From an uncultured Collinsella sp. (GTDB taxonomy: Bacteria; Actinomycetota; Coriobacteriia; Coriobacteriales; Coriobacteriaceae): a stretch of 47,733 nucleotides of DNA. The notes under the pieces are model-generated. The model had not been told where the DNA came from and searched no databases. It was given only the letters and a program-made list of their open reading frames with translations. Both the position numbers and the translations under genes were made by a program. The stretch lies in assembly GCA_905210085.1 (NCBI GenBank), contig CAJLVJ010000009.1, forward strand, positions 1 through 47,733, in the 5' to 3' direction. The stretch's first letter is position 1. Every line of letters begins with the position of its first letter. Shown here piece after piece: positions 15,422 to 23,208 of this stretch.

Positions 15422-16756
15422 ATGAGCACACAGACCGAGCCCAAGCTCGTCACGCAAATCGACTTCGCCCGCGCCGGGCAGATCACACCGCAGATGAAGG
15501 AGGTCGCCGAGCGCGAGCATCGCGACCCCGAGTACATCCGCGAGCGCGTGGCCGACGGCCGCATCGCCATTCCCGCCAACATCGTGCACATCAAAAAGGG
15601 CATGCGCGCCTTTGGCGTCGGTGAGGGCCTGTCCACCAAGGTCAACGTGAACCTGGGCATCTCGGGCGACAAGGCCGATGCCGCCGAGGAATGGAAGAAG
15701 GTCAAGATCGCCGAGGACTTTGGCGCCGACGCCATCATGGACCTCTCCAACTCGGGCAAGACGCGCCAGTTCCGCCAGCAGCTCATCGACGAGACGCCGC
15801 TCATGGTAGGCACCGTCCCCATGTACGACGCCATCGGCTACATGGAAAAGCCGCTGGTCAAGCTCACCAAGGACGACCTGTTCGAAGTCGTGCGCGCGCA
15901 TGCCGAGGACGGCGTGGACTTTATGACCATTCACTGCGGCATCAACAAGTCGGTCACCAAGACCTTTAAGGAGACCGGCCGCCTGATGAACATCGTGAGC
16001 CGCGGTGGCTCACTGCTGTTTGGCTGGATGGAGGTCACCGGTAACGAGAACCCGTTCTATGAGTTCTACGACGAGTTGCTCGAGATTTGCCACGAGTACG
16101 ACGTGACGATTTCGCTCGGCGACTCCTGCCGCCCGGGCTGCCTCTACGACTCCAACGACGCCACCGAGACCGCTGAGATGATCGAGCTGGGCAAGCTGTG
16201 CAAGCGCGCTTGGGCCGCCGGCGTCCAGGTCATGGTCGAGGGCCCGGGTCATATGGCGCTCGACGAGATCGCCGCCAACATGAAACTGCAGAAGCGCCTG
16301 TGCCACAATGCTCCGTTCTATGTGCTCGGACCGCTGGTAACCGATATCGGCGTGGGTTACGACCACATCACCGCCGCCATCGGCGGCGCCATCTCCGCCA
16401 GCTCCGGTGCCGACTTCCTGTGCTACGTGACACCGGCCGAGCACCTATGCCTGCCCAACGCCCAGGATGTGCTCGACGGCCTCATGGCCACCAAGATCGC
16501 CGCACACGCCGCCGACATCGCCAAAAAGGTGCCCCACGCCCGCGACATGGACGACAAGATGGGCCAGGCACGCCGCAAGCTCGACTGGGACGCCATGTGG
16601 GAGTGCGCGCTCGACCCGGTTACGGGCAAGAAGCGCTACGAGGAGTCCCCCGCCGCCACCGAGGGCACTTGCACCATGTGTGGCAAGATGTGCGCCGTCC
16701 GCACCGTCAACAAGATCTTCGAGGGCACCACGATCGACCTCGGCATGGAGGACTAA
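15422..16756 (+). CDS. thiC: Phosphomethylpyrimidine synthase (HMP-P synthase)
   Basis: A 444-residue radical-SAM enzyme that rearranges aminoimidazole ribotide into HMP phosphate, the pyrimidine half of thiamine. The C-terminal cluster site is CTMCGKMC, cysteines at 417, 420 and 424 (CX2CX3C, the spacing of the short ThiC form; E. coli has CX2CX4C). Other family blocks include GVGEGLSTKVNVNLG, DFMTIHCGINK, SLGDSCRPGC and MVEGPGHMALDEI. ATG at 15422 is chosen over the upstream ATG at 15398 because the AAGGGAG of the riboswitch end is correctly placed only for it. Controlled by the TPP riboswitch at 15323. thiD follows 182 nt later. Confidence 0.96.
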   Translation: MSTQTEPKLVTQIDFARAGQITPQMKEVAEREHRDPEYIRERVADGRIAIPANIVHIKKGMRAFGVGEGLSTKVNVNLGISGDKADAAEEWKKVKIAEDFGADAIMDLSNSGKTRQFRQQLIDETPLMVGTVPMYDAIGYMEKPLVKLTKDDLFEVVRAHAEDGVDFMTIHCGINKSVTKTFKETGRLMNIVSRGGSLLFGWMEVTGNENPFYEFYDELLEICHEYDVTISLGDSCRPGCLYDSNDATETAEMIELGKLCKRAWAAGVQVMVEGPGHMALDEIAANMKLQKRLCHNAPFYVLGPLVTDIGVGYDHITAAIGGAISASSGADFLCYVTPAEHLCLPNAQDVLDGLMATKIAAHAADIAKKVPHARDMDDKMGQARRKLDWDAMWECALDPVTGKKRYEESPAATEGTCTMCGKMCAVRTVNKIFEGTTIDLGMED

Positions 16757-16851
16757 CCCTGTCGCCGCGGCCGCTTCTGGCGGCGAGCTGGTGCCTGTCA
16801 ATTGTTGACTTGTGAACATTTACTTACACTTGCGTAGAGATTGCATCGCCC

Positions 16852-16892
16852 GCCCGGGTTCGGCATAGAGTCGGCCCGGGCATCTTTATAAT
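16852..16892 (+). promoter_or_regulatory. Hairpin and TATAAT between thiC and thiD
   Basis: GCCCGGG (16852-16858) and CCCGGGC (16875-16881) form a 7-bp stem, followed by ATCTTTATAATGC. The TATAAT at 16887-16892 is a perfect -10 hexamer 46 nt before the thiD ATG, but there is no good -35. The hairpin may be a weak thiC terminator and TATAAT a thiD promoter; both are uncertain. Confidence 0.35.
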
Positions 16893-16938
16893 GCTGGCTT
16901 AAAGACCCATTTGATTCCGACCGAACAAGGGAGCGAAC

Positions 16939-17769
16939 ATGGATCGTAGTAAGGTACCTGCCGTCCTGTCCATCGCGGGATCCGATTCCAGCGGTGGCGC
17001 CGGCATTCAGGCCGACATCAAGACCATCACGGCGCACCGCCTGTATGCCGAGACGGCCATCACCGCCATCACAGCGCAAAACACCCTGGGCGTTACCGCC
17101 GTGCAGGATATCTCGCCAGATATCGTAGCGGCGCAGATCGATGCCGTTTTTGACGATATCCGCCCCAACGCCGTCAAGATTGGCATGGTTTCCTCTGCCG
17201 AGATTATCGATGTTATCGCCGACCGCCTGAGCGCTTGGAACGCGACAAACGTGGTCGTCGACCCCGTCATGGTAGCCACCTCGGGCGCACGGCTGATTGC
17301 CGAAGATGCCGCCGAGGCGCTCACCCGCCGCCTGTTCCCGCTGGCGACGGTTATCACGCCCAATATTCCCGAGGCCATGGCCCTGCTCGACTACGAGGTC
17401 GACTCCGAGCGCACGCAGCAAAATGCTGCCATGCTCCTCACCCGCCGCTTTGGTTGCGCATCCCTCGTTAAGGGTGGGCATCTTGTCAACGAGGCCAACG
17501 ATGTACTGGCCGAACCCGCGCCACTCGATGACGAGGGCAACCATCTGGGAGATCCACTCACCACGTGGTTCCGCCACAAGCGCATCGAGACCGACAACAC
17601 GCACGGCACCGGATGCACGCTCTCGTCCGCCATCGCCTGCGCGCTGGCTCAGGGCATGGATCTTGCCGACGCTGTCAACGCCGGCAAGGCATACCTAACG
17701 GGCGCTCTGGCCGCCGGCTTTGACATGGGCAAAGGCTCCGGCCCCGTCAACCACATGTGGCAATATTAA
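16939..17769 (+). CDS. thiD: Hydroxymethylpyrimidine / phosphomethylpyrimidine kinase
   Basis: A 276-residue ribokinase-fold kinase that phosphorylates HMP and then HMP-P to HMP-PP for thiamine synthesis. It opens with the substrate loop SIAGSDSSGGAGIQADIKT, has the middle block VVVDPVMVATSGARL, and ends with the anion-hole motif THGTGCTLSSAIA carrying the catalytic cysteine. ATG at 16939 has AAGGGAG 5 nt upstream. It follows thiC, the preceding pathway step. No thiE, thiM or thiG is in the window. No TPP aptamer precedes thiD itself. Confidence 0.95.
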   Translation: MDRSKVPAVLSIAGSDSSGGAGIQADIKTITAHRLYAETAITAITAQNTLGVTAVQDISPDIVAAQIDAVFDDIRPNAVKIGMVSSAEIIDVIADRLSAWNATNVVVDPVMVATSGARLIAEDAAEALTRRLFPLATVITPNIPEAMALLDYEVDSERTQQNAAMLLTRRFGCASLVKGGHLVNEANDVLAEPAPLDDEGNHLGDPLTTWFRHKRIETDNTHGTGCTLSSAIACALAQGMDLADAVNAGKAYLTGALAAGFDMGKGSGPVNHMWQY

Positions 17770-17778
17770 GATTCGCAG

Positions 17779-17823
17779 CCCAAGCCACCGCAAAGGCGCC
17801 CGTCCCCTTTGCGGTGGCTTGGG
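17779..17823. terminator. Perfect 18-bp hairpin between convergent thiD and SGNH genes
   Basis: CCCAAGCCACCGCAAAGG (17779-17796) is fully complementary to 17806-17823 with a 9-nt loop. It lies in a 60-base gap between two converging genes and has no U-tract on either side. It could block read-through in both directions or belong to the palindromic repeats of this chromosome. Confidence 0.6.
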
Positions 17824-17829
17824 GTCGCG

Positions 17830-18489
17830 CTACTCACCAAGCATCTCTTGGAGCTTGGCTGCCACGGCGTGGCCCAGGCTCTCGTGGCTTTCGGGCATCA
17901 TGTGCAGATAATCGATATCGCCCGGCTCGGCAAAATCAGCGGCATTCAAAAAGTCGCAGCCAAACTGTTTAGCAGCATACGCATAGTATTCGGCAAAATG
18001 CTCCGAGGCCTCGACGGAGCGCTCGTCAAAGTCGGTCATGTACACATCGGCGATCTGCGGTTTAATCTTGATAGGCGCCGTCAGCAGAATACGCGGGCAG
18101 GGCGCGGCTTCGGTCCAGGGAAACGCGCGGACGGTGCGAATCAGCGCCATGGCACCGTCAGCGATATCGGCAGCCCCCACGCTAAAGACCGTCTTGCAGT
18201 CGTTGGTGCCCAGCATAATCACGATCGCATCCAGCGGCTTATGAGCCTCGAGCAGCATCGGCAACGCGCGGATGCCGTTGAGATTAGTGTCCAGATGGCA
18301 CATGTCGTCGCGTACCGTCGTGCGGCCGTTGAGGCCTTCCTCAATCACGTGCCAGCCCTCGCCCAGGTCGCGCTGGGCCACGCCGCACCAGCGCACATCG
18401 TGCGCATAGCGTACCGCGGTGCCGTCGCGCATGCCCGCCGGATCATAGCCGTAGGTATTGCTGTCGCCAAAGCACAGAACGTTTTTCAT
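17830..18489 (-). CDS. SGNH/GDSL-family hydrolase (arylesterase-like)
   Basis: A 219-residue serine esterase of the SGNH fold. The nucleophile serine is S10 in FGDSNTYG (block I), block III is GTND at 94-97, and the Asp/His pair of block V is DYLH (D193, H196). No signal peptide is present, so it is cytoplasmic; members of this subgroup act as acyl-ester hydrolases or acyltransferases on small esters. ATG at 18489 has AGAGGAAGG about 7 nt upstream. Monocistronic. The natural substrate is unknown. Confidence 0.88.
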   Translation of the reverse strand: MKNVLCFGDSNTYGYDPAGMRDGTAVRYAHDVRWCGVAQRDLGEGWHVIEEGLNGRTTVRDDMCHLDTNLNGIRALPMLLEAHKPLDAIVIMLGTNDCKTVFSVGAADIADGAMALIRTVRAFPWTEAAPCPRILLTAPIKIKPQIADVYMTDFDERSVEASEHFAEYYAYAAKQFGCDFLNAADFAEPGDIDYLHMMPESHESLGHAVAAKLQEMLGE

Positions 18490-18573
18490 CGCAAGCCCTT
18501 CCTCTAGTAAAAAGAAAAAGTCGGCGGGAGCAGTCTATCCCGCCGGATCGACCTATCTGTCAGCACATACCGA

Positions 18574-19680
18574 TTACAGGTACTTGCGCCAATCGTCATC
18601 GTCTTCATCGTCCTCGGCGGCAGCCTGGGCCTGCTCGGCGGCGCGGGCAGCCGCAGCGCGAGCGGCAACCTGGGCATAGGACTCCTCGTTGCGCTCGGGG
18701 AAGTTTGCCAGCACGTGCTCGAACTTGGCAAAATCTTCGTCCCAGCGCGTAGAGGGCACGGCAAAAAAGACCTGCTTGACCTTAAAGTCGCCCGATGCGA
18801 GCTCCTTGCGGAAGAGCTCGGCCACGGCCTCGGCGTCAAAGCCGTTGTTGTCGCAGCCCCAAGCGCCCAGCACGAGCTTCTCGCGACCCAGCTCGTCGCA
18901 GATGGCAAGCACAAAGCGGATGCGATCGCGCAGGGCGTCCAGCAGGGCATCGTCACCCACGCGATACTCCTGGCGAGCGCGCTTGGCGTTGGGCGCGGCG
19001 GCCACGATCACGTCGGCATACGCATGCACGTGGTTGCGATCGAAGCGTACGGCGGGCACCACCAGCGCACGGTTGCGGTAAAGCTCGCAGTTGATGTTGC
19101 GGCGACGGTTCTCGCCGTACCACTTACGCTGCTTATCGAGCACGTTGTACAGGTACGAATCGGCACAGAGCGTGGCCTCCTGACCCAGATAGCCCTGGAT
19201 GTAGCCGCCGCCCGGGTTGGTGAACGAGGCAAAGGCGAGCACGGCCATGTCGCAGAATTGCGCGTAGCCTCGGCCGTTATCCAGAATGGCCTGCGTGGCA
19301 GAGGCGTCGAGCACGGTGACCTCGGGCAGGACCGGAGCGGGCTCCTCGGCGGCAGGCGCGGACTCAGCTTCAGCGATTTCTTCGACGGGCTCAGGCGCTG
19401 CCTCGGTCTCGGCAGCCTCCGCGCCCTCGACGTCCTCGGCAACCCGTTCCTCGACAGCGTCGGCCACTTGGGCCTTGGCCTTCATCGCCGCGACAAAACC
19501 GGCAGGCATACCATCGAACTCGTACACGCCGGCAAGCGAACGCTCGATATCCTTGGCGCACGCTTCGGACACAGTTGCCACGTGACGCTCGGCGGCCTTG
19601 GCACGGGCCTCGCGCTTGGGATTGGGCTGACCCGCTCGGTTGGACCTGCGGTTACGGTTCCTGTTGTCGACGTCTGCCAT
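18574..19680 (-). CDS. TIGR02452 / microbial PARG-like domain protein with altered QEA motif
   Basis: A 368-residue protein of the bacterial poly(ADP-ribose) glycohydrolase-like (DUF2263) family, based on the macrodomain fold. The N-terminal helix KREARAKAAERHVATVSEAC and the catalytic region from about residue 120 are recognisable: FTNPGGGYIQGYLGQEA with GGG at 157-159, and LGAWGCDNNGFDAEAVAELF later. In active PARGs the signature is GGG-X6-8-QEE with the second Glu catalytic; here it is QEA (167-169), so hydrolysis may be lost while ADP-ribose binding remains. An acidic Glu/Ala/Pro insert (about 78-118) and an acidic tail EDDEDDDDW flank the core. ATG at 19680 has AAAGGTG 7 nt upstream. Confidence 0.82.
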   Translation of the reverse strand: MADVDNRNRNRRSNRAGQPNPKREARAKAAERHVATVSEACAKDIERSLAGVYEFDGMPAGFVAAMKAKAQVADAVEERVAEDVEGAEAAETEAAPEPVEEIAEAESAPAAEEPAPVLPEVTVLDASATQAILDNGRGYAQFCDMAVLAFASFTNPGGGYIQGYLGQEATLCADSYLYNVLDKQRKWYGENRRRNINCELYRNRALVVPAVRFDRNHVHAYADVIVAAAPNAKRARQEYRVGDDALLDALRDRIRFVLAICDELGREKLVLGAWGCDNNGFDAEAVAELFRKELASGDFKVKQVFFAVPSTRWDEDFAKFEHVLANFPERNEESYAQVAARAAAARAAEQAQAAAEDDEDDDDWRKYL

Positions 19681-19745
19681 AAGTGGTCACCTTTCCTGTC
19701 GCTGCCGCTATCGGCTTTTCCCATCCATGATACCCCGCCGCGCAC

Positions 19746-19772
19746 AAAAAAGACGGCCCCGAAGGACCGCCT
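19746..19772 (-). terminator. BI-1 family gene terminator
   Basis: On the minus strand AGGCGGTCC (RC of 19764-19772) pairs with GGGCCGTCT (RC of 19751-19759), including two G-U pairs, around a TTCG tetraloop, followed by a run of five to six T. A textbook intrinsic terminator 48 nt after the BI-1 gene stop. Confidence 0.9.
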
Positions 19773-19820
19773 TTCGCATCGTTTTACCGTGTCCGGCAGG
19801 AAGCGTCGCAATGCCGCGCT

Positions 19821-20516
19821 TTAATCGCGACGGCCGAGGATGTTCAAAATGCGCAGGAACACGTTGATAATATCCACGAACAGGTTAGAGGCCATGAGCA
19901 CGGCGTTGGGCAGCGTAGGCGGCACCGTCGTGGCAACATAGGTGTCGTAGCCAATAAAGCCAGCGAACACCACAATCACGATCAGGTCGGTGATGGACTG
20001 CGAAACGCCCATGAACATCAGTACGATCTCAACCAGAATAGTGGCGAGCAGAATACCAAAACCGATGCCATACACACGCTGGAAAAGCTTGGGGAAGGTC
20101 ACGCCAAGCGCGCCAAAGACAAAGGTGATGGCGGCCGTGGCGATAAAAGCGGTGTTGATGGTGGGCAGGTCATAGTTGGCAAGGCCAAACGACGCGGTCA
20201 GGCCAAAGGTACTCGCAAAGATTACGTAGCCCACAAGGGACAGGCCCACGGACTGCTTGCTGGCGGCGGCCGACATCATGACCATGCCGACGATGGTCAA
20301 AATAAACGAGCCAAAGACCAGCGGCAAGGCGGCGCCGCTCATCATCATGCGCGCAAACGACATGGTGCTCGTAAAGTAGGCGCCGGCGCCCATGGCGCAA
20401 AAGCCCAAGAAGATCAGGGCAGACATGGTGAGATTGTACGCGCGCGGCGACATCTCCTTGACGCGGCTTGCGCCGCTCTCGACGGGGCCGTTCTGATAGC
20501 CCTGGATATCGTTCAT
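19821..20516 (-). CDS. Bax inhibitor-1 / YccA family membrane protein
   Basis: A 231-residue integral membrane protein with about seven hydrophobic helices, of the BI-1 (TMBIM, UPF0005) family. Eukaryotic members are calcium-leak channels, and bacterial BsYetJ is a pH-sensitive calcium leak; YccA of E. coli modulates FtsH. Family features are the GYDTYVAT segment near the C-terminus and the final helix NLFVDIINVFLRILNILGRRD. ATG at 20516 is preferred over one five codons upstream because AAAGGA is 6 nt before it. A 7-bp hairpin (20535-20553) and a TACAAT hexamer precede it. Physiological role here is unknown. Confidence 0.88.
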   Translation of the reverse strand: MNDIQGYQNGPVESGASRVKEMSPRAYNLTMSALIFLGFCAMGAGAYFTSTMSFARMMMSGAALPLVFGSFILTIVGMVMMSAAASKQSVGLSLVGYVIFASTFGLTASFGLANYDLPTINTAFIATAAITFVFGALGVTFPKLFQRVYGIGFGILLATILVEIVLMFMGVSQSITDLIVIVVFAGFIGYDTYVATTVPPTLPNAVLMASNLFVDIINVFLRILNILGRRD

Positions 20517-20534
20517 ACTTCGTCCTTTCACAAA

Positions 20535-20553
20535 GCGCCGTGAAAGACGGCGC
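20535..20553 (-). terminator. Short hairpin before the BI-1 gene
   Basis: GCGCCGT (20535-20541) and ACGGCGC (20547-20553) form a perfect 7-bp stem with a 5-nt loop; TTTG follows on the minus strand. It lies between the stop of the small gene at 20600 and the BI-1 ribosome binding site, so it may end the former transcript or sit in the leader of the latter. Confidence 0.45.
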
Positions 20554-20599
20554 AGCAGATGACAAGATTCCTGTCATTGTACCCGAATGCCGTACGTCC

Positions 20600-20938
20600 T
20601 TACCTACGGCGCTCGCCCTCGAGCGTGCGATCAAAGGCCCAGACCCACCAACGCATCACGTGTGCCTGCGAGCCGTCCGCCCGCTCGCGCGTCTGGTCCT
20701 CCAGATACAACTCGGTCGCGTGCCCGCCAAAACGCACCTTATAGGTTGCCGTACGGATGCCGTGAACCGTCAGGCCAAACCCAGTGGTCGAGACAATCTC
20801 GTCAATCGTAAAGCAACGACCGTCGACCCAGCAGACGGTGACCGGCACGACCTGTCCGCCCGCGAGGATGCGAGCCACGACGTCCACATACTGCTTGTGC
20901 ACGCGCCGAGTTTTGCCATCTGTCTGTCGATATTCCAT
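20600..20938 (-). CDS. Small uncharacterised protein, 112 residues
   Basis: Function not recognised. The product is a soluble, beta-rich small protein with a WVDGRCFTIDEIVS turn, a central YKVRFGG strand, and RWWVWAFD near the C-terminus, ending in Arg residues. The general plan resembles small actinobacterial DUF6504-like proteins, but I would not assign it. The start is awkward: ATG at 20938 has AGGAGG only 1 nt upstream, and an in-frame ATG at 20959 has none; no start codon lies at the ideal distance. It is upstream of the BI-1 gene and divergent from pit. Confidence 0.65.
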   Translation of the reverse strand: MEYRQTDGKTRRVHKQYVDVVARILAGGQVVPVTVCWVDGRCFTIDEIVSTTGFGLTVHGIRTATYKVRFGGHATELYLEDQTRERADGSQAHVMRWWVWAFDRTLEGERRR

Positions 20939-21126
20939 GCCTCCTATTATCGAACGCATGTTTGCATGTTGTAAAGCGAACAGACTGTGGTTTTGGAGTG
21001 TCGTAGTAATCGCACGTGTCCGCATGGCGTGTTAGCAAAAAGAACACCCGCGGTCAACAGGGCTAATATTCAATTTTAGTGCCAAAAAGTTCACTTCTCC
21101 CATCAGAACTCGGTAAAGAAACCCAC

Positions 21127-21136
21127 AGGAGGTGAT
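21127..21136 (+). promoter_or_regulatory. Perfect anti-SD complement without a proper ORF
   Basis: AGGAGGTGAT matches the 3' end of 16S rRNA over ten bases but lies 53 nt upstream of the pit start. The only ATG after it (21147) opens a three-codon frame, ATG-TTT-TTG-TAA, 14 nt away. The pit gene itself has only a weak site (GAGAAAG). It may be a ribosome standby site, a minimal upstream ORF or chance. Confidence 0.35.
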
Positions 21137-21188
21137 ACGATTTATCATGTTTTTGTAACGTGTCTGCAAACTTCGAGAAAGCCCATAT

Positions 21189-22238
21189 ATGGACGTAACG
21201 TTCTCAACCTTCCTCGGCCAAATTGTGTCGAACCCAGTCCTTGCCGTCACCGTGATCCTCGCGTTGGGCGCCATCTTCGTCAATGGATGGACCGACGCGC
21301 CCAACGCCATCGCGACCTGCGTCACTACGCGTTGCATGCCCGCCCGCGCCGCCATTCTCATGAGCGCCGCATTCAACTTCCTCGGCGTGCTCATCATGAC
21401 GCACTTTAACGCGAGCGTCGCCAACACCATCTCACATATCGTCGACTTTGGCGGAAACAGCACCATGGCGCTCGCGTGCCTCTGCGCGGCGCTGTTCTCC
21501 ATCGTCGTCTACGGCGCCACAGCGTCGCGTTTTGGTATCCCCACCTCGCAAAGCCACAGCCTTATCGCCGGCCTGACCGGTGCCGCTATCGCCCTCGGCG
21601 GCGCGAGCAGCGTCAACGTCCACGAATGGATGAAGGTCATCTACGGCCTGGCGCTCTCCATCGGTCTGGGTTTTGTCATGGGCTGGATCCTGTGCAAACT
21701 CGTCTCGATTCTGTTTGCCGCCGCCAACAGGCGACGTGCCAACGTCTTCTTTAAATACGCTCAGATCGCGAGTGCCGCGGCCATGAGCTTTATGCACGGC
21801 GCGCAGGATGGACAGAAGTTCATCGGCGTGCTCTTTTTAGGCGTGGCCTTCGCCAGCGGCCAGACGAGCGTCGGCGATGCCGGCATCCCCATCTGGATTA
21901 TGCTGCTGTGCTCGGCAACCATGGGCATCGGCACCAGCGTGGGCGGCGAGCGCATCATCAAGTCCGTCGGCCAGAGCATGGTTAAGCTCGAGAAGTATCA
22001 GGGCTTCTCTGCCGACCTCGCAGGCGCCGCGAACCTGCTGCTTGCCACCCTTACCGGCATCCCCGTGTCCTCCACGCACATCAAGACCTGCGCCATTATG
22101 GGCGTCGGTGCCGTCAAGCGCCTCTCGGCCATCAACTTCGGCGTCGTCAAGGACATGATGTTCACCTGGTTCTTCACCTTCCCTGCCTGCGGACTCATCA
22201 GCTTTGTCATGGCCAAGCTGTTCATGATGTTCCTCTAG
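21189..22238 (+). CDS. pit: PiT-family inorganic phosphate transporter
   Basis: A 349-residue membrane protein of the PiT (PHO4) family, low-affinity phosphate importers driven by protons or sodium, often carrying metal-phosphate. The N-terminal repeat NGWTDAPNAIATCVTTR and the C-terminal repeat SFMHGAQDGQKFIGVL carry the family signature (GANDxxN-like), and about ten hydrophobic segments are visible. Short of the roughly 500 residues of E. coli PitA but typical for Gram-positive types. ATG at 21189 has only a weak upstream GAGAAAG. The DUF47 gene follows 66 nt later, the usual pairing. Confidence 0.93.
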   Translation: MDVTFSTFLGQIVSNPVLAVTVILALGAIFVNGWTDAPNAIATCVTTRCMPARAAILMSAAFNFLGVLIMTHFNASVANTISHIVDFGGNSTMALACLCAALFSIVVYGATASRFGIPTSQSHSLIAGLTGAAIALGGASSVNVHEWMKVIYGLALSIGLGFVMGWILCKLVSILFAAANRRRANVFFKYAQIASAAAMSFMHGAQDGQKFIGVLFLGVAFASGQTSVGDAGIPIWIMLLCSATMGIGTSVGGERIIKSVGQSMVKLEKYQGFSADLAGAANLLLATLTGIPVSSTHIKTCAIMGVGAVKRLSAINFGVVKDMMFTWFFTFPACGLISFVMAKLFMMFL

Positions 22239-22304
22239 TCAAACCGAACGTCCATCCGGACTGCATTACCTCGCCCGCCCATCTTCACCTCGAAAGGACC
22301 ACTC

Positions 22305-22928
22305 ATGGCAAAGAAACCCGATTCGTTCTACTTTGACAACTACGTCGCCTGCGCCGACCTCGCCGTCCAGGCCGCAGAGCTGCTCACCAAGATTTTTGAG
22401 AACTTTGACCCCGCGCAGATCCACGACATGCTCGATAAGATGCATGCGATTGAGCATGCGGCAGACAAGAAGCACCACGAGCTCGAAGACGCCCTGCTCA
22501 CCGCCTTTATCACCCCGCTCGAGCGCGAGGATCTGGATCTGATGAGCTGCTCACTCGACACCGTGCTCGACCGCATCGAGGGCGTCGTGCAGCGCGTCTA
22601 CTTCACCAACATTCAGAGCATCCATCCCGACGCCATCGTCATCGCCCACAAGGTAACCGATGCCTGCCGCGCCATGAAGGACCTGATGGTCGAGCTTCCC
22701 AACTACCGCAAGTCCAAAACGCTGCGCGAGCTGGTCATCCAGATCAACACCATCGAGTCCGAGGCCGACGAGCTCTATATCAACGCCATGCGCAACCTGC
22801 ACGTTAACGGCAAGGACCCGCTCGAGGTCATCGCCTGGCGTGACGTGTACGCCTTCCTGGAGTACTGCGCGGACTGCTGCGAGAATGTGGCCGATGTCGT
22901 GGATTCGATTGTCATGAAGAACAGTTAA
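22305..22928 (+). CDS. DUF47 / PhoU-like accessory protein of PiT
   Basis: A 207-residue all-helical protein of the PhoU_div (DUF47, PF01865) family. Members are encoded next to PiT transporters and are thought to regulate phosphate uptake through metal-bound PhoU-like helices. The acidic/histidine helices HAIEHAADKKHHELEDALLTAF and INTIESEADELYINAM match the two half-repeats. ATG at 22305 has AAAGGA 6 nt upstream. Together with pit it forms a two-gene operon, separate from the pst operon and true phoU in this window. Confidence 0.92.
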   Translation: MAKKPDSFYFDNYVACADLAVQAAELLTKIFENFDPAQIHDMLDKMHAIEHAADKKHHELEDALLTAFITPLEREDLDLMSCSLDTVLDRIEGVVQRVYFTNIQSIHPDAIVIAHKVTDACRAMKDLMVELPNYRKSKTLRELVIQINTIESEADELYINAMRNLHVNGKDPLEVIAWRDVYAFLEYCADCCENVADVVDSIVMKNS

Positions 22929-22933
22929 TTGGG

Positions 22934-23041
22934 GGTACGTGTCCCGGCGGCGAAGGGCCGGCCACGGTTTGCTTTCTCACTCCGGCTGCTTTGCAGAGTC
23001 GTTCGAAAGTAAACCGCGGCCGGCCCTTCGCCTTACGTACC
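22934..23041. repeat. Palindromic element related to 9218-9346
   Basis: GGCGAAGGGCCGGCC (22949-22963) pairs perfectly with 23018-23032, then CGGTTT with AAACCG and CTTTC with GAAAG after single mismatches or wobble; further out GGTACGT (22934-22940) pairs with ACGTACC (23035-23041). A small CTGC-TTT-GCAG hairpin is at the tip. The core CACGGTTTGCTTTCTCACTCC is shared with 12260-12276 and is similar to the inner arm of 9218-9346. It lies 6 bases after the DUF47 stop and has no U-tract. Confidence 0.7.
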
Positions 23042-23208
23042 ACCATTGGGAACTTTGGCTGATACTTTGAAAGCGATGGGGCTTTTGTTGGCAGGGCCTT
23101 TGAGCCCGATGGGGAACTTTGGGACCGCCTTAAACGTTTGGGTGGATGGGGCTTTGGGTACCCTTTGGTTTACTTTGGATTGATTTGCTGACTTTGGAGG
23201 GTTTGGTT
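23042..23208 (+). other. G/T-rich leader before the nitroreductase gene
   Basis: This stretch is strikingly G/T-rich on the plus strand and contains loose repeats of GATGGGG followed by CTTT or AACTTT and GGG. Between 23111 and 23158 there are five tracts of three or four G, a possible G-quadruplex, though one loop is 16 nt. The GGTTTACTTT at 23167-23176 matches the arm of the preceding palindromic element. No gene is seen. It runs directly into the ribosome binding site of the nitroreductase. Confidence 0.5.

Noticed and set aside
23042..23208. Small gene in the G/T-rich leader of the nitroreductase
   Set aside because: The in-frame extension from 23146 lacks a ribosome binding site and family sequence; the stretch reads as low-complexity repeats.
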